A DNA stretch of 64,000 bases from Candidatus Aminicenantota bacterium (GTDB lineage: Bacteria > Acidobacteriota > Aminicenantia > Aminicenantales > Aminicenantaceae): positions 39,464-103,463 of the forward strand of contig WVZL01000007.1 in the NCBI GenBank assembly GCA_011772495.1, given 5' to 3'. The notes beneath the pieces were generated by a model, which searched no databases, was not told where the DNA came from, and saw only the letters and a list, made by a program, of their open reading frames with translations. Position 1 is the stretch's first letter, and every line of letters begins with the position of its first letter. The position numbers were made by a program, and so were the translations under genes. This document shows positions 27,318-39,100 of this stretch, one piece after another.

Positions 27318-27680
27318 TCATCCCCTTATCTTTTTGGTGGCTTCTTCGGCTGTTATTTCCCCCTTTTCCAGTTGAGATAGAACTTCAAGTCGGGAAACTG
27401 GGGGATTGATTTCGACGAATTCGAGCTGCTCAGCGATGCGGTTCAAGCGGTTTTTAACTGTCGGGTAGCTGATGCCGAAAAGCTCCTCCATCTCCTTGAT
27501 GGAGCCGTGAGTCTTAATAAAAGCGGTGATAAAAATCTGGTCCTCCATGGTCAAGCGAGCAAGGGGAGGTAGCTCGAAGCTTCCCTCCACCACGATGTCT
27601 TTCTCATCGATCCTTACTCTTTCTATGACGACCGGAGCACCCCGAGTTATTCTGGTCAATTCCTGCCAATCTTTGGCCAT
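27318..27680 (-). CDS. DUF2089-family HTH regulator
   Basis: DNA-binding protein of 120 residues. The central DUF2089 region (about 36-92) contains LARLTMEDQIFITAFI, a helix-turn-helix with recognition helix SYPTVKNRLNRI, and is followed by a C-terminal SHOCT-like tail (LSQLEKGEITAEEATKKI). It heads a three-gene operon with a very good promoter 30 bp upstream. TTAATATT sites in and above this promoter suggest autoregulation. DUF2089 is a known family whose ligand or signal is not characterised. Confidence 0.85.
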   Translation of the reverse strand: MAKDWQELTRITRGAPVVIERVRIDEKDIVVEGSFELPPLARLTMEDQIFITAFIKTHGSIKEMEELFGISYPTVKNRLNRIAEQLEFVEINPPVSRLEVLSQLEKGEITAEEATKKIRG

Positions 27681-27710
27681 TTTTTAACCTCAAATTAATT
27701 TTCTTTATAT

Positions 27711-27739
27711 AATATAAGGAAAAAAATTAATATTGTCAA
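27711..27739 (-). promoter_or_regulatory. Promoter of the DUF2089 operon
   Basis: On the minus strand, TTGACA (27739-27734), a 17-bp spacer and TATATT (27716-27711). The start is expected near 27704. Confidence 0.78.
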
Positions 27740-27796
27740 GTAGTAAATTAAAATAATTTATAATAAATCTATAAAAATATTAATTTTTTTAATATT
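27727..27796. promoter_or_regulatory. Candidate operator: TTAATATT sites
   Basis: TTAATATT occurs at 27727-27734, overlapping the -35 box, and at 27789-27796. Its reverse complement AATATTAA is at 27776-27783, so the last two form an inverted repeat with a 5-bp gap. The region is extremely AT-rich, so chance matches are possible. Confidence 0.4.
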
Positions 27797-28009
27797 GAGC
27801 CTGGAAATAGGAGTGTAAATTAAGTTTAAATCGAAATCAGAAAATCAAGATTAGATTAGAGTATCTATCATGAGCAGTTAATTTTTTCATTGTATTTTCC
27901 AAAAAAACGTAATAAGAAATAAGATTATAAATAGAGGAATACGCAGGCCGAGGCACTTAGGACCAATAGAAATTCAAAAATGCCCTCTTTGGTTAACAAA
28001 TAATTACCA
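27797..28009. other. AT-rich intergenic region, nothing further seen
   Basis: This is the rest of the 329-bp gap between the divergent DUF2089 operon and the NAD-kinase-like gene. I found no ORF and no convincing promoter for the downstream gene. A TATAAA at 27926 lacks a -35. Confidence 0.5.
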
Positions 28010-29125
28010 ATGAAAAAACTAGGCCTGATTGTCAATCCGATTGCAGGAATGGGGGGAAGAGTTGGCCTGAAGGGAACAGATGGATCCCAAATTCTTGAAA
28101 AAGCCCTGAAGCTCGGGGCAAAGCCGGTTTCCGAGAAACGAACCAGAGAAGCCCTCCAGAAGCTTGAGTCTCTAAAGGGTTCCGTGGAACTCATCACCTA
28201 TCCCCGCCAAATGGGTGAAAAAGTGGCTGTAGATGGCGGCTTTTCCCCTAAAGTCATCGGTTCCATTCCAGAGATTCAGACCTCAGCTCGAGACACCCAA
28301 CGTGCTGCCAAGGATATACGAGATCTCGGAGTGGATTTATTGCTTTTTGCCGGAGGAGATGGGACAGCCCAAGATATCTATAATGCCATAGGCGAGTCTA
28401 TGGTGGTTCTAGGGATACCGGCTGGAGTAAAAATTCACTCTGCTGTCTACGCCTGCAATCCTGCCAGGGCAGGAGAGCTGGCCGCTCTATACCTGCAGGA
28501 CAAAGCTAAAACCATTCAAGAGACAGAAGTCATGGACATCGATGAGGATGATTATCGAAGAGGCCGGTTGTCAGCCAGATTGTACGGTTATTTGAGAATA
28601 CCTTATGAGAGGCGATACGTGCAAAGGATGAAAGCGGGTAGCGGCGCCACGGAAAGATATTACCAAGAAGCCATAGCCTCCAGCATCGTCGATGATATGT
28701 CAGATGAGTATTTCTATATCATCGGGCCAGGAACGACGACGCGAGTAGTAATGGAAAGGCTGAACCTAGATAGCTCTTTGCTGGGAGTAGATCTTGTCTA
28801 CAAGAAGAGACTCGTCGGCAAAGATCTGAACGAGTCTGAATTGTTAAAAAAGATCAAAGGCCAAAAGGCTAAATTGATAGTCACACCCATAGGTGGCCAG
28901 GGCTATCTGTTAGGAAGGGGGAATCAACAGATCAGCCCGGAGATCATTCAGCAGGTCGGGAAGGACAATATTGTCATCATAGCCACCAAGCATAAGATAA
29001 ATTCATTACAGGGCCGGCCCTTGCTGGTCGATACAGGCGAAGGGGCTGCAGACGCACTTCTGGAAGACTATTTTAAGGTCATAACCGGCTATCGAGAGGC
29101 CATCATCTATAAAGTCACTTCTTAG
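28010..29125 (+). CDS. ATP-NAD kinase-family protein (COG3199 type)
   Basis: Putative nucleotide/NAD-binding kinase of 371 residues. It keeps the N-terminal LGLIVNPIAGMGG and the nucleotide-binding GGDGT (G115-T119) of the NAD-kinase/diacylglycerol-kinase fold, followed by GIPAGVKIHSAVYACNP. True NAD kinases are about 290-300 residues; this branch carries extra C-terminal segments (IIGPGTTTRVVMERL, VTPIGGQGYLLGRGNQQIS) and is often annotated as AcoX-like. Whether it phosphorylates NAD has to be treated as open. There is no clear Shine-Dalgarno before the ATG. Confidence 0.85.
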   Translation: MKKLGLIVNPIAGMGGRVGLKGTDGSQILEKALKLGAKPVSEKRTREALQKLESLKGSVELITYPRQMGEKVAVDGGFSPKVIGSIPEIQTSARDTQRAAKDIRDLGVDLLLFAGGDGTAQDIYNAIGESMVVLGIPAGVKIHSAVYACNPARAGELAALYLQDKAKTIQETEVMDIDEDDYRRGRLSARLYGYLRIPYERRYVQRMKAGSGATERYYQEAIASSIVDDMSDEYFYIIGPGTTTRVVMERLNLDSSLLGVDLVYKKRLVGKDLNESELLKKIKGQKAKLIVTPIGGQGYLLGRGNQQISPEIIQQVGKDNIVIIATKHKINSLQGRPLLVDTGEGAADALLEDYFKVITGYREAIIYKVTS

Positions 29126-29193
29126 ATGACCTCGACTATGGCTATTATTTTAGGCGAGATGACTTTTTTTCGAGAAAGCTTGAGCTTAGGTAG

Positions 29194-32427
<3,234 letters not shown>

Positions 32428-32519
32428 AAATATTTAAATTTTTATCCCCTTCGGCAAGCCTTTCAGGTAAAATAGAATAGAACTGTTTTTGTCCGCAAAG
32501 ATAAAAAGCAGGAGGGATT

Positions 32520-32948
32520 ATGAAAAAGATAATTTTGGTCATTCTGGGGGTTGTTCTTTTTCTCTTCATTTCCTGTAAGAGCGAACCTGACCATGTTACT
32601 GTCCAGCATATTCTGATTGCCTTTAAAGGGTCGATTCCAAAAGACAGCATCAAACGCACTCAGTTTGAAGCAGAACTGTTAGTAAAAGAGATCTACAAGA
32701 GGGCTAAGGAGACTCAAGATTTTGATAAACTCGTTAAGAATTTTTCTGATGATCAATATCCAGGGATTTACAAGATGTCAAACTTTGATGTAGAACCAGA
32801 TGAGACCGAGGGGGAATATCCCCGTTCAAAAATGGTAAAGGGTTTTGGTGATCTGAGTTTTAAACTTTCTGTTAATAAAATCGGTCTGGTTAAATACGAT
32901 TCAGAAACCTCTAAGTATGGCTGGCACATCATAAAAAGAATCGAATGA
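32520..32948 (+). CDS. Parvulin-type peptidyl-prolyl isomerase lipoprotein
   Basis: Small predicted envelope foldase of 142 residues. Lipobox LFISC puts the lipid-modified Cys at C19. The mature part is essentially one PpiC/parvulin domain: VTVQHILIAFKGS at the start, the middle KRAKETQDFDKLVKNFSDD, then LSFKLSVNKIGLV and the terminal GWHIIKR strand. The HILI and GWHI histidines typical of the family are present. GGAGGGATT precedes the ATG. It stops 2 bp before the family-1 repeat copy B. Confidence 0.88.
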   Translation: MKKIILVILGVVLFLFISCKSEPDHVTVQHILIAFKGSIPKDSIKRTQFEAELLVKEIYKRAKETQDFDKLVKNFSDDQYPGIYKMSNFDVEPDETEGEYPRSKMVKGFGDLSFKLSVNKIGLVKYDSETSKYGWHIIKRIE

Positions 32949-32950
32949 TT

Positions 32951-33179
32951 GGGGTCAGACCAAGCTATTTCTTTTATTATCTGTGAAATAGATCCAATTT
33001 TAGTGCCTTTTTTGCTCTTAAACCGCTCTTTTTGCCTGCAAAATGGCCGTTCTAAGCCTTTAGCCTTTGCCTTCTTAAGCTGATGTTTTTGACCCAAGAA
33101 ATGCTCGTCTAAAGCCAAAATTGACAATAAAAAGGAACCTTATTCACATAATTTCAATCATTTAGCTTGGCCCGACCCC
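32951..33179. repeat. Family-1 repeat, copy B (229 bp)
   Basis: Ends are GGGGTCAGACCAAGCTA (32951-32967) and TTAGCTTGGCCCGACCCC (33162-33179). Internal motifs at 33029-33058 and 33086-33116 are spaced about 57 bp. It ends 11 bp before the -35 of the UroD-family gene. Confidence 0.92.
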
Positions 33180-33190
33180 AAAATATTTTT

Positions 33191-33219
33191 TTGACATCGA
33201 TTTTTCTGTGTGATAAAAG
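33191..33219 (+). promoter_or_regulatory. Promoter of UroD-family/symporter operon
   Basis: TTGACA (33191-33196), 17 bp ending TGA, TAAAAG (33214-33219). From TTGACATCGATTTTT through GTGATAAAAGCCATA it matches the promoter at 36465 apart from a small change between the boxes. The start would be near 33226, only about 15 nt before the ATG. Confidence 0.65.
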
Positions 33220-33240
33220 CCATAGAGAAATTCTTCGGAT

Positions 33241-34467
33241 ATGACTTCACGGGAACGAGTCCTAGCAGCCCTGAATCACAGGGAACCAGACCGGGTGCCC
33301 ATCGACCTTTCTGGACACCGGTCTTCGGGCATCTCTGCCCTCGTTTATCCCAAACTGCGCGAGTTCCTGGGTCTTCCGCCCCGGCCGCTCAGGGTGTATG
33401 ATCCTATTCAGCAGCTGGCGATCGTGGAGGAGGATGTGCTGGATCGGTTCAGCATCGATACCATAGAATTGGGGCGAGCCTTTGCGCTTGAAGACAGCGA
33501 CTGGGCAGACTGGATCCTTCCCGATGGTGCTAGGTGCCAGATTCCAGCCTGGATTAAGCCGGAAAGGCAAGGCTCTCAGTGGGTGATTCGGTCCCAGAGG
33601 GGCCGGGTGATCGCTGTACTGCCAGAAGGAGGGCTCTATTTCGAGCAGGCCTATTACCCTTTCTTAAAGTCTGTTGACCTGGAGGCCATCCCTGAGGCTC
33701 TAGGAGAATCCATGTGGGACGCCGTGGCTTCACCTCCCGGCCCACTAGTCGCAGGACCAGTTGGGAACAGAATTCTCACAGAAGGTGCAAGACGACTTCG
33801 GGCCCGCACTGAGCGGGCGGTCATCGGGCTTTTTGGAGGGAGCCTGTTTGAGATGGGACAGTTCCTCTACCGGAACGACAGATTCTTGATGCTCCTCGCC
33901 GAAGATCCCCAGCACGCCCACGCCTTTTTAGATAAAGCCCTAGATCTCCACCTTGCTGACCTCGAAGAATTCTTGGAAGCGGTGGGAAATTATATCGATA
34001 TCATTGTTTTTGGAGATGATCTCGGCATGCAGACCGGGCCGCTGATCTCACCGGATATGTATCGTGAATTCTTTAAGCCCCGACACGAATTCATGTGGAA
34101 GCGGGCCAAGGAGCTCGCTGGAGTGAAGGTGATGCTTCACTGCTGCGGGGGCATCCGCGAGTTCTTGCCAGATCTTATCGAGGCCGGATTGGACGCTATC
34201 AATCCTGTCCAGATCACGGCCCGAGGCATGGGGGCTGAAGGATTAAAAACCGACTTCGGAGACAAGTTGGCGCTTTGGGGCGGCGGATGCGATACTCAGA
34301 ATGTCTTGACCAACGGCAGCCCTGATGAAGTATTCAAGCATGTTAAGGAAAAGGTCCGAATACTTAGCCCTGGAGGAGGATTCATTTTCCAGCAGGTTCA
34401 CAATATTCTGGCTGATGTGCCGCCCGCAAATATCGTGGCCATGTTCGATGCGGTGAGCGCCGCTTAA
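33241..34467 (+). CDS. Uroporphyrinogen decarboxylase-family protein
   Basis: TIM-barrel protein of 408 residues from the URO-D superfamily, which also includes MtaA/CmuA methylcobamide:CoM methyltransferases. The start MTSRERVLAALNHREPDRVPIDL is typical of the non-heme branch. A possible zinc or active-site HCCGGIREFLPDLIEAGLD segment lies at about 300-318, and GGCDTQNVLTNGSPDEV follows. The HxC and Cys pattern favours a corrinoid-methyltransferase-like or unknown reaction over heme synthesis, and no heme genes are nearby. The symporter gene begins 18 bp later, so the protein probably acts on what that transporter brings in. Confidence 0.85.
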   Translation: MTSRERVLAALNHREPDRVPIDLSGHRSSGISALVYPKLREFLGLPPRPLRVYDPIQQLAIVEEDVLDRFSIDTIELGRAFALEDSDWADWILPDGARCQIPAWIKPERQGSQWVIRSQRGRVIAVLPEGGLYFEQAYYPFLKSVDLEAIPEALGESMWDAVASPPGPLVAGPVGNRILTEGARRLRARTERAVIGLFGGSLFEMGQFLYRNDRFLMLLAEDPQHAHAFLDKALDLHLADLEEFLEAVGNYIDIIVFGDDLGMQTGPLISPDMYREFFKPRHEFMWKRAKELAGVKVMLHCCGGIREFLPDLIEAGLDAINPVQITARGMGAEGLKTDFGDKLALWGGGCDTQNVLTNGSPDEVFKHVKEKVRILSPGGGFIFQQVHNILADVPPANIVAMFDAVSAA

Positions 34468-34485
34468 GCTGCCCAGGAGGATTTT

Positions 34486-36216
34486 TTGCTGACTGCAGAC
34501 TATTTAATAGTGATCATCTACTTCACTGTAGTTCTGGGGCTTGGATTCTGGTACAAGAAGCGGGCTTCAAAAAATTTAGAGGCTTATTTCCTGGGGGAAA
34601 AAAGAATGCACTGGCTGGCGTTGGCTATGTCAGGTGCGGTCTCCAACTTTGACATCACTGGAACCATGTGGATCGTGTCCATGCTTTTTCTCTTCGGCAT
34701 GAAGTCTATGTGGATCCACTGGATGTGGGGTTTCATGATGGGAGCTTTTTTCCTGGCTTTCATGGGCAAATGGGTCAGGCGCTCGGGAGTGATGACCGGG
34801 GCTGAATGGATGGCTACTCGCTTTGGAACCGGCCGCGATGGAGTGATTGCCCGTACTGCCTATGCTGTCATGGCCGTTATCACCCAGGCCAGCTTTATCG
34901 GGTATGCCTTTCAAGGCATCGGAAAATTTACTTCGGTCTATGTGGGGCTTTCTCCCACAGCCTGCGCCATCATCATCATTGGCGTCACGACGCTCTATGT
35001 TCTTTTAGGAGGCCTGTATAGTGTGGTGCTCACCGACGTCATCCAGACCGTTATCTTGACTCTGGCTAGCATTCTCATTGCAGTGGTCGCTTTCAGCAAG
35101 TTGACGCCAGATATTCTGGAAAATGTTCTTCCCAACGGTTGGACATCCCTAGCTCCGAAATGGCGTCTGGCAGAGTTGGCCGGCACTGAAAATGTAGGAT
35201 ACGAGATCTTCGGAGCACTGGTTATCGTCTGGGTCTTGAAGGGACTGCTCTTGAACGCCGGCGGGCCGGCCCAGATGTATGACTTTCAGCGATTCCTGGC
35301 TGCCCGCGATGCCCGTGATGCCTCCAAGGTAGGGGCAGCCTGGAGTCTTTTTCTCATAGTGCGCTGGGGCATGGCCGCAGGAATTGTGCTCCTCGCCCTG
35401 GCCGGAATCGCCAGCGTAACTGATCCCGAGCAAGTCATGCCTCTGGTTCTTCAGGAATACCTTCCAGTTGGGGTGCGAGGCTTGGTTATCGCCGGGCTAC
35501 TGGCTGCTTTCATGTCGACTTTCAGTTCGACTCTGAACAGCGGGGCCTCTTACGTGGTGCGCGACATCTGGCAGCCTTTTTTCCGCCCTCAGGCAGACCA
35601 GCGCAGCCTTATCAGAGCGAGCTATGCGGCCACGGTTGGGATTGTCGCTGCCGGCCTCCTTATCGGGTTCCAAGCTGAGTCCATCGCCCAGATCTGGAGC
35701 TGGATGATGATGGCTCTTGGTGCGGGAGTGGTCATACCTAACGTGCTGCGCTGGTACTGGTGGCGGATGAATGGCTGGGGATACGCTGCTGGAACGGCAG
35801 CAGGTATCCTTTTTTCGGTCATCGCCTTGTTCATGCCCGAGCTCTCGATGTATGTCGTCTTTCCTCCCATAGTCATGGCTTCATTATTGGCCAGCGTTAT
35901 CACTGCCTTGGCAACTCCTCCTGTGGAAGAGCCTGTCCTGATCTCCTTTTATGAAACGGTTCGTCCCTTTGGTTTCTGGAATACGATCCGGAAGCGTTCC
36001 CTTTTATCTCCAGAAGCACTGGCCGACCCCGCCGAGAGTGCCTGGCGGGCAGTCCTGAACACGTTCCTGGGCATGGTGGCGATTGCTGGGCTTTATCTCT
36101 TTCCTATGTACCTTGTCGGGCATTGGTATACTAAGTCATTTATTGGGTTAGGCGCTGCTATGCTGGCAGCAGGGATACTCGCTTTCACCTGGTACCGCTA
36201 CCTCCCGAAAAAATAA
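34486..36216 (+). CDS. Sodium:solute symporter (SSS family), TTG start
   Basis: Inner-membrane Na+-coupled transporter of 576 residues with about 14 hydrophobic helices. The first helix (DYLIVIIYFTVVLGLGFWY) starts right after the start codon, so the TTG at 34486 is needed. It has CAGGAGG 5 bp upstream. EAYFLGEKRMHWLALAMSG and the GGLYSVVLTDVIQ region are SSS hallmarks, and FMSTFSSTLNSGASYVVRD corresponds to the Na+-site helix 8. The operon partner is the UroD-family gene. The substrate is unknown; many relatives in carbohydrate regions carry sugars or acids. Confidence 0.92.
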   Translation: MLTADYLIVIIYFTVVLGLGFWYKKRASKNLEAYFLGEKRMHWLALAMSGAVSNFDITGTMWIVSMLFLFGMKSMWIHWMWGFMMGAFFLAFMGKWVRRSGVMTGAEWMATRFGTGRDGVIARTAYAVMAVITQASFIGYAFQGIGKFTSVYVGLSPTACAIIIIGVTTLYVLLGGLYSVVLTDVIQTVILTLASILIAVVAFSKLTPDILENVLPNGWTSLAPKWRLAELAGTENVGYEIFGALVIVWVLKGLLLNAGGPAQMYDFQRFLAARDARDASKVGAAWSLFLIVRWGMAAGIVLLALAGIASVTDPEQVMPLVLQEYLPVGVRGLVIAGLLAAFMSTFSSTLNSGASYVVRDIWQPFFRPQADQRSLIRASYAATVGIVAAGLLIGFQAESIAQIWSWMMMALGAGVVIPNVLRWYWWRMNGWGYAAGTAAGILFSVIALFMPELSMYVVFPPIVMASLLASVITALATPPVEEPVLISFYETVRPFGFWNTIRKRSLLSPEALADPAESAWRAVLNTFLGMVAIAGLYLFPMYLVGHWYTKSFIGLGAAMLAAGILAFTWYRYLPKK

Positions 36217-36226
36217 TTGAATAATT

Positions 36227-36454
36227 GGGGTCAGACCAAGCTATTTCTATTGTTATATGTGAAATAAATCCAATTTTAATACTTTTTTTACCCTTAAACC
36301 GCGCTTTTTGTAGGAAAAATTGCCTTTTTAAGAAAATTGCCTTGCTTTCTTAAAATAATGTTTTTAACCCCCAAAATGGCCTTTTAAAGCCTAAATTGGC
36401 CATAAAAAAGAACTTAATTTATTTAATATCAATCGGTTAGCTTGGTCTGACCCC
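36227..36454. repeat. Family-1 repeat, copy C (228 bp)
   Basis: Ends at 36227-36242 and 36437-36454 are inverted repeats matching copies A and B. Internal motifs lie at 36305-36333 and 36361-36391. It occupies most of the 350-bp gap between the two symporter transcription units. Confidence 0.92.
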
Positions 36455-36464
36455 AAAAATGGTT

Positions 36465-36493
36465 TTGACATCGATTTTTCGCTGTGATAAAAG
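36465..36493 (+). promoter_or_regulatory. Promoter of the second symporter operon
   Basis: TTGACA (36465-36470), 17 bp ending TGA, TAAAAG (36488-36493), about 10 bp after the repeat. A sister of the promoter at 33191. The leader is about 67 nt and carries an AGGGAG ribosome-binding site. Confidence 0.68.
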
Positions 36494-36566
36494 CCATAAG
36501 GTACATCACAGGAAAATCATGGTGATTTTTTTCCAAAAGTTAGAAAAGTCTGGCAGGGAGTAACGG

Positions 36567-38360
36567 ATGCTTCTGAATTTTAGCGACTGGATTTTTATCA
36601 TCGCCTTTTTCCTGATTTCCCTGACCATCGGGATCGTGGTGACCAAGCGGGCGGGGTCCAGCTCGGTGGAGTTCTTTGCCAGCGGCAAGAATATGCCCTG
36701 GTGGCTGCTGGGTGTCTCTATGGTGGCCACCACCTTCTCGACTGACACCCCGAACCTGGTCACCGACATCGTCCGCACCCATGGAGTATCGGGAAATTGG
36801 TATTGGTGGGCCTTTTTGATCACTGGGATGGTCACGGTTTTTATCTACGCCAAACTCTGGAAACGATCCAATGTTTTGACCGATGTCGAGTTTTATGAGC
36901 TGCGGTACAGCGGAAAAACTGCCACTTTTCTTCGTGGGTTCAGAGCCTTGTACCTGGGGATTCTTTTCAATGTGGTGGTTATGGGGACAGTCTCCCTGGC
37001 GGCGATAAAAATCGGGAGTGTCTTAATGGGAATTTCCCCAGTGACCACGATCGTGGTCGCTGGAGCCATCGTGGTTGTCTACAGCATGCTGGGCGGGTTG
37101 CGCGGAGTCTTGCTGACCGATTTTTTCCAGTTTTTCATGGCCATGTTCGGTGCAATTGCCGTAGCTGTAGTGGCCGTGAATTTGCCTGAAGTCGGAGGCC
37201 TGGGCAGACTCTTATCCAGTGAGACTGTCCGAGCAAAGATCTCTCTGCTGCCGGCCTTTACGGATATCAATCTTCTGATGGCGGTGTTCATCATCCCTCT
37301 CGTCGTTCAATGGTGGGCGGCCTGGTATCCTGGAGCAGAACCCGGTGGTGGAGGATACATTGCACAGAGAATGTTTGCCGCCAAGGATGAAAAAAATTCC
37401 ATCGGAGCCACCTTCTTGTTCAACATCTCTCATTATGCTTTAAGACCCTGGCCCTGGATCATTGTCGCTCTTGCCTCCCTAGTCGTTTTTCCCGACCTTA
37501 CCTCCTTGAAAACCGTATTTCCCCAGGTTCCTCTGGATAAATTGGGGCATGACCTGGCTTACCCGGCCATGATATCCTTTCTCCCTCATGGACTTTTGGG
37601 GCTTGTAATGGCTGCGCTTATCGCCGCTTACATGTCCACCATTTCCACCCATCTGAATTGGGGTTCTTCCTACATCGTCAATGATTTTTATAAGCGCTTT
37701 GTGCGCCAGGACGCTCCAGAAAAAGAATTGGTTTTGGTAGGAAGAATCTCCACCCTGTGTTTAATGATCATTTCCGGTTTATTCGCCTTGCTGCTTCAGA
37801 ATGCCTTGCAGGGCTTTAAGATTATGCTCCAGATAGGAGCGGGAACTGGGTTGCTTTTTCTGTTGAGATGGTTCTGGTGGAGGATAAACGCCATAAGCGA
37901 GATTACAGCCATGACTGTATCGTTTATGGTTGCTCTCTATTTTGAATTTGTTCACACTACGCTAGGATTTTCAGCTTTAGAAGACTGGCAGAAGTTTAGC
38001 ATCGGAGTTGGAATCACGACTTTTTGCTGGATGACTGTCACCTTTTTAACTAAACCAGCAGACCAGGAAACGCTCCTCAGATTTATTCGTTTGATAAAGC
38101 CTGGAGGCCCAGGATGGAGGCGGCTGCTTGAAGAGGCCAAAAAAGAAGGCCAAGATATCAGCGGATTAATAAAAGACAAATGGGATGTTCCGGGGAATTT
38201 AATAACTGTGCTTCTAGGTTGTTTGGCGGTCTACAGCACTCTTTTTTCTGTGGGCTGCTGGATCTATTCCAGCTATACGTTTGCTGCCATCACCACGATC
38301 ACTGCTGTCGTTTCTTCGGCAGGTCTGATAATGAGATGGGGGAAAGCCACAATTTCCTGA
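36567..38360 (+). CDS. Sodium:solute symporter (SSS family), second copy
   Basis: Na+/solute transporter of 597 residues, only distantly similar to the one at 34486. It starts LNFSDWIFIIAFFLISLTIG and has SSVEFFASGKNMPWWLLGVSMVATTFSTDTPNLVTD, a strongly conserved SSS TM1-TM2 block. The GGLRGVLLTDFFQF and YMSTISTHLNWGSSYIVNDFY segments are the helix 5 and Na+-site helix 8 motifs. The TudS-related gene follows 26 bp downstream. The paired repeat and promoter suggest control like that of the other symporter. Confidence 0.92.
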   Translation: MLLNFSDWIFIIAFFLISLTIGIVVTKRAGSSSVEFFASGKNMPWWLLGVSMVATTFSTDTPNLVTDIVRTHGVSGNWYWWAFLITGMVTVFIYAKLWKRSNVLTDVEFYELRYSGKTATFLRGFRALYLGILFNVVVMGTVSLAAIKIGSVLMGISPVTTIVVAGAIVVVYSMLGGLRGVLLTDFFQFFMAMFGAIAVAVVAVNLPEVGGLGRLLSSETVRAKISLLPAFTDINLLMAVFIIPLVVQWWAAWYPGAEPGGGGYIAQRMFAAKDEKNSIGATFLFNISHYALRPWPWIIVALASLVVFPDLTSLKTVFPQVPLDKLGHDLAYPAMISFLPHGLLGLVMAALIAAYMSTISTHLNWGSSYIVNDFYKRFVRQDAPEKELVLVGRISTLCLMIISGLFALLLQNALQGFKIMLQIGAGTGLLFLLRWFWWRINAISEITAMTVSFMVALYFEFVHTTLGFSALEDWQKFSIGVGITTFCWMTVTFLTKPADQETLLRFIRLIKPGGPGWRRLLEEAKKEGQDISGLIKDKWDVPGNLITVLLGCLAVYSTLFSVGCWIYSSYTFAAITTITAVVSSAGLIMRWGKATIS

Positions 38361-38386
38361 GCCTATAAAAGAGGAAAGCTGTCCCG

Positions 38387-38962
38387 ATGAAAGGAGGGGC
38401 CACGGATAATAGAAGCCGAAGGATCGTTGTTGTCTCCCACTGCATCTTGAATGTTCATTCGCTGGAAGATGATCTGGCCCTTTATCCCGGTCTGGAGGAA
38501 GAAGTCGTCGAGCTCCTTATCCATAAGCGCGTGAGTCTTTACCAGATTCCCTGTCCTGAGATTGAGCTCTCAGGAATATTCAGGAAGGCTCTGCCCAAAG
38601 ATTCTTATGACCATCCCAAGATCAGGAAGGTTTATCGCCAGCTGGCTGATCGCATCACCAGCAGCTTGAACTGGTATGTCAGGAAAGATTATAAGATCGA
38701 AGCCGTTCTCGGAGCCGAAGGCAGCCCTACCTGCGGGATTGAACTGGTGGGGAAATGGAAGGAAGAGGTGAAAGAGAAAAGAGAATTCCCGAGAGATATT
38801 GAATTCGTTCCCGAGGCGGGCGTTTTTATCGAGGAATTTAAGGCTTCTCTGGCTAAGATTGAGGTTTTTCCCGAATGGATAGGCATTCCTGGAAAATCTA
38901 TTCGCTCCTTAAAGCCCCTATCTTTTGAGGACACGCTTAAGAAGCTTGATAAATTATTGTAA
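38387..38962 (+). CDS. TudS-related (DUF523-like) putative desulfidase
   Basis: Protein of 191 residues. Three cysteines sit in the order seen in thiouracil desulfidase relatives: C19 in SHCILN, C56 in IPCPEIELSG, and C116 in GSPTCGI. In characterised TudS three Cys hold a [4Fe-4S] cluster that removes sulfur from thiolated pyrimidines. I recall this subgroup being labelled CD3072-type. The C-terminal 75 residues are helical. It is co-oriented 26 bp after a Na+ symporter, so a shared substrate is possible. Desulfidase activity is inference. Confidence 0.75.
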   Translation: MKGGATDNRSRRIVVVSHCILNVHSLEDDLALYPGLEEEVVELLIHKRVSLYQIPCPEIELSGIFRKALPKDSYDHPKIRKVYRQLADRITSSLNWYVRKDYKIEAVLGAEGSPTCGIELVGKWKEEVKEKREFPRDIEFVPEAGVFIEEFKASLAKIEVFPEWIGIPGKSIRSLKPLSFEDTLKKLDKLL

Positions 38963-39100
38963 CTCGAGCTGCACGGCTCAATTAAATGACGCTCAAAGAA
39001 TATGCAAAAAGTAATCTAAGGAATAGAAGGTATATAGGAGAACAAAAAATATGTTTCAGAATCCTTAGCCCGCGATTCTTCAGGAAGAGGGAGGATTGAG

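Noticed and set aside
33241-34467. Call as HemE (heme biosynthesis)
   Set aside because: The N-terminus, active-site region and neighbours fit the methyltransferase-like branch of the UroD superfamily better.
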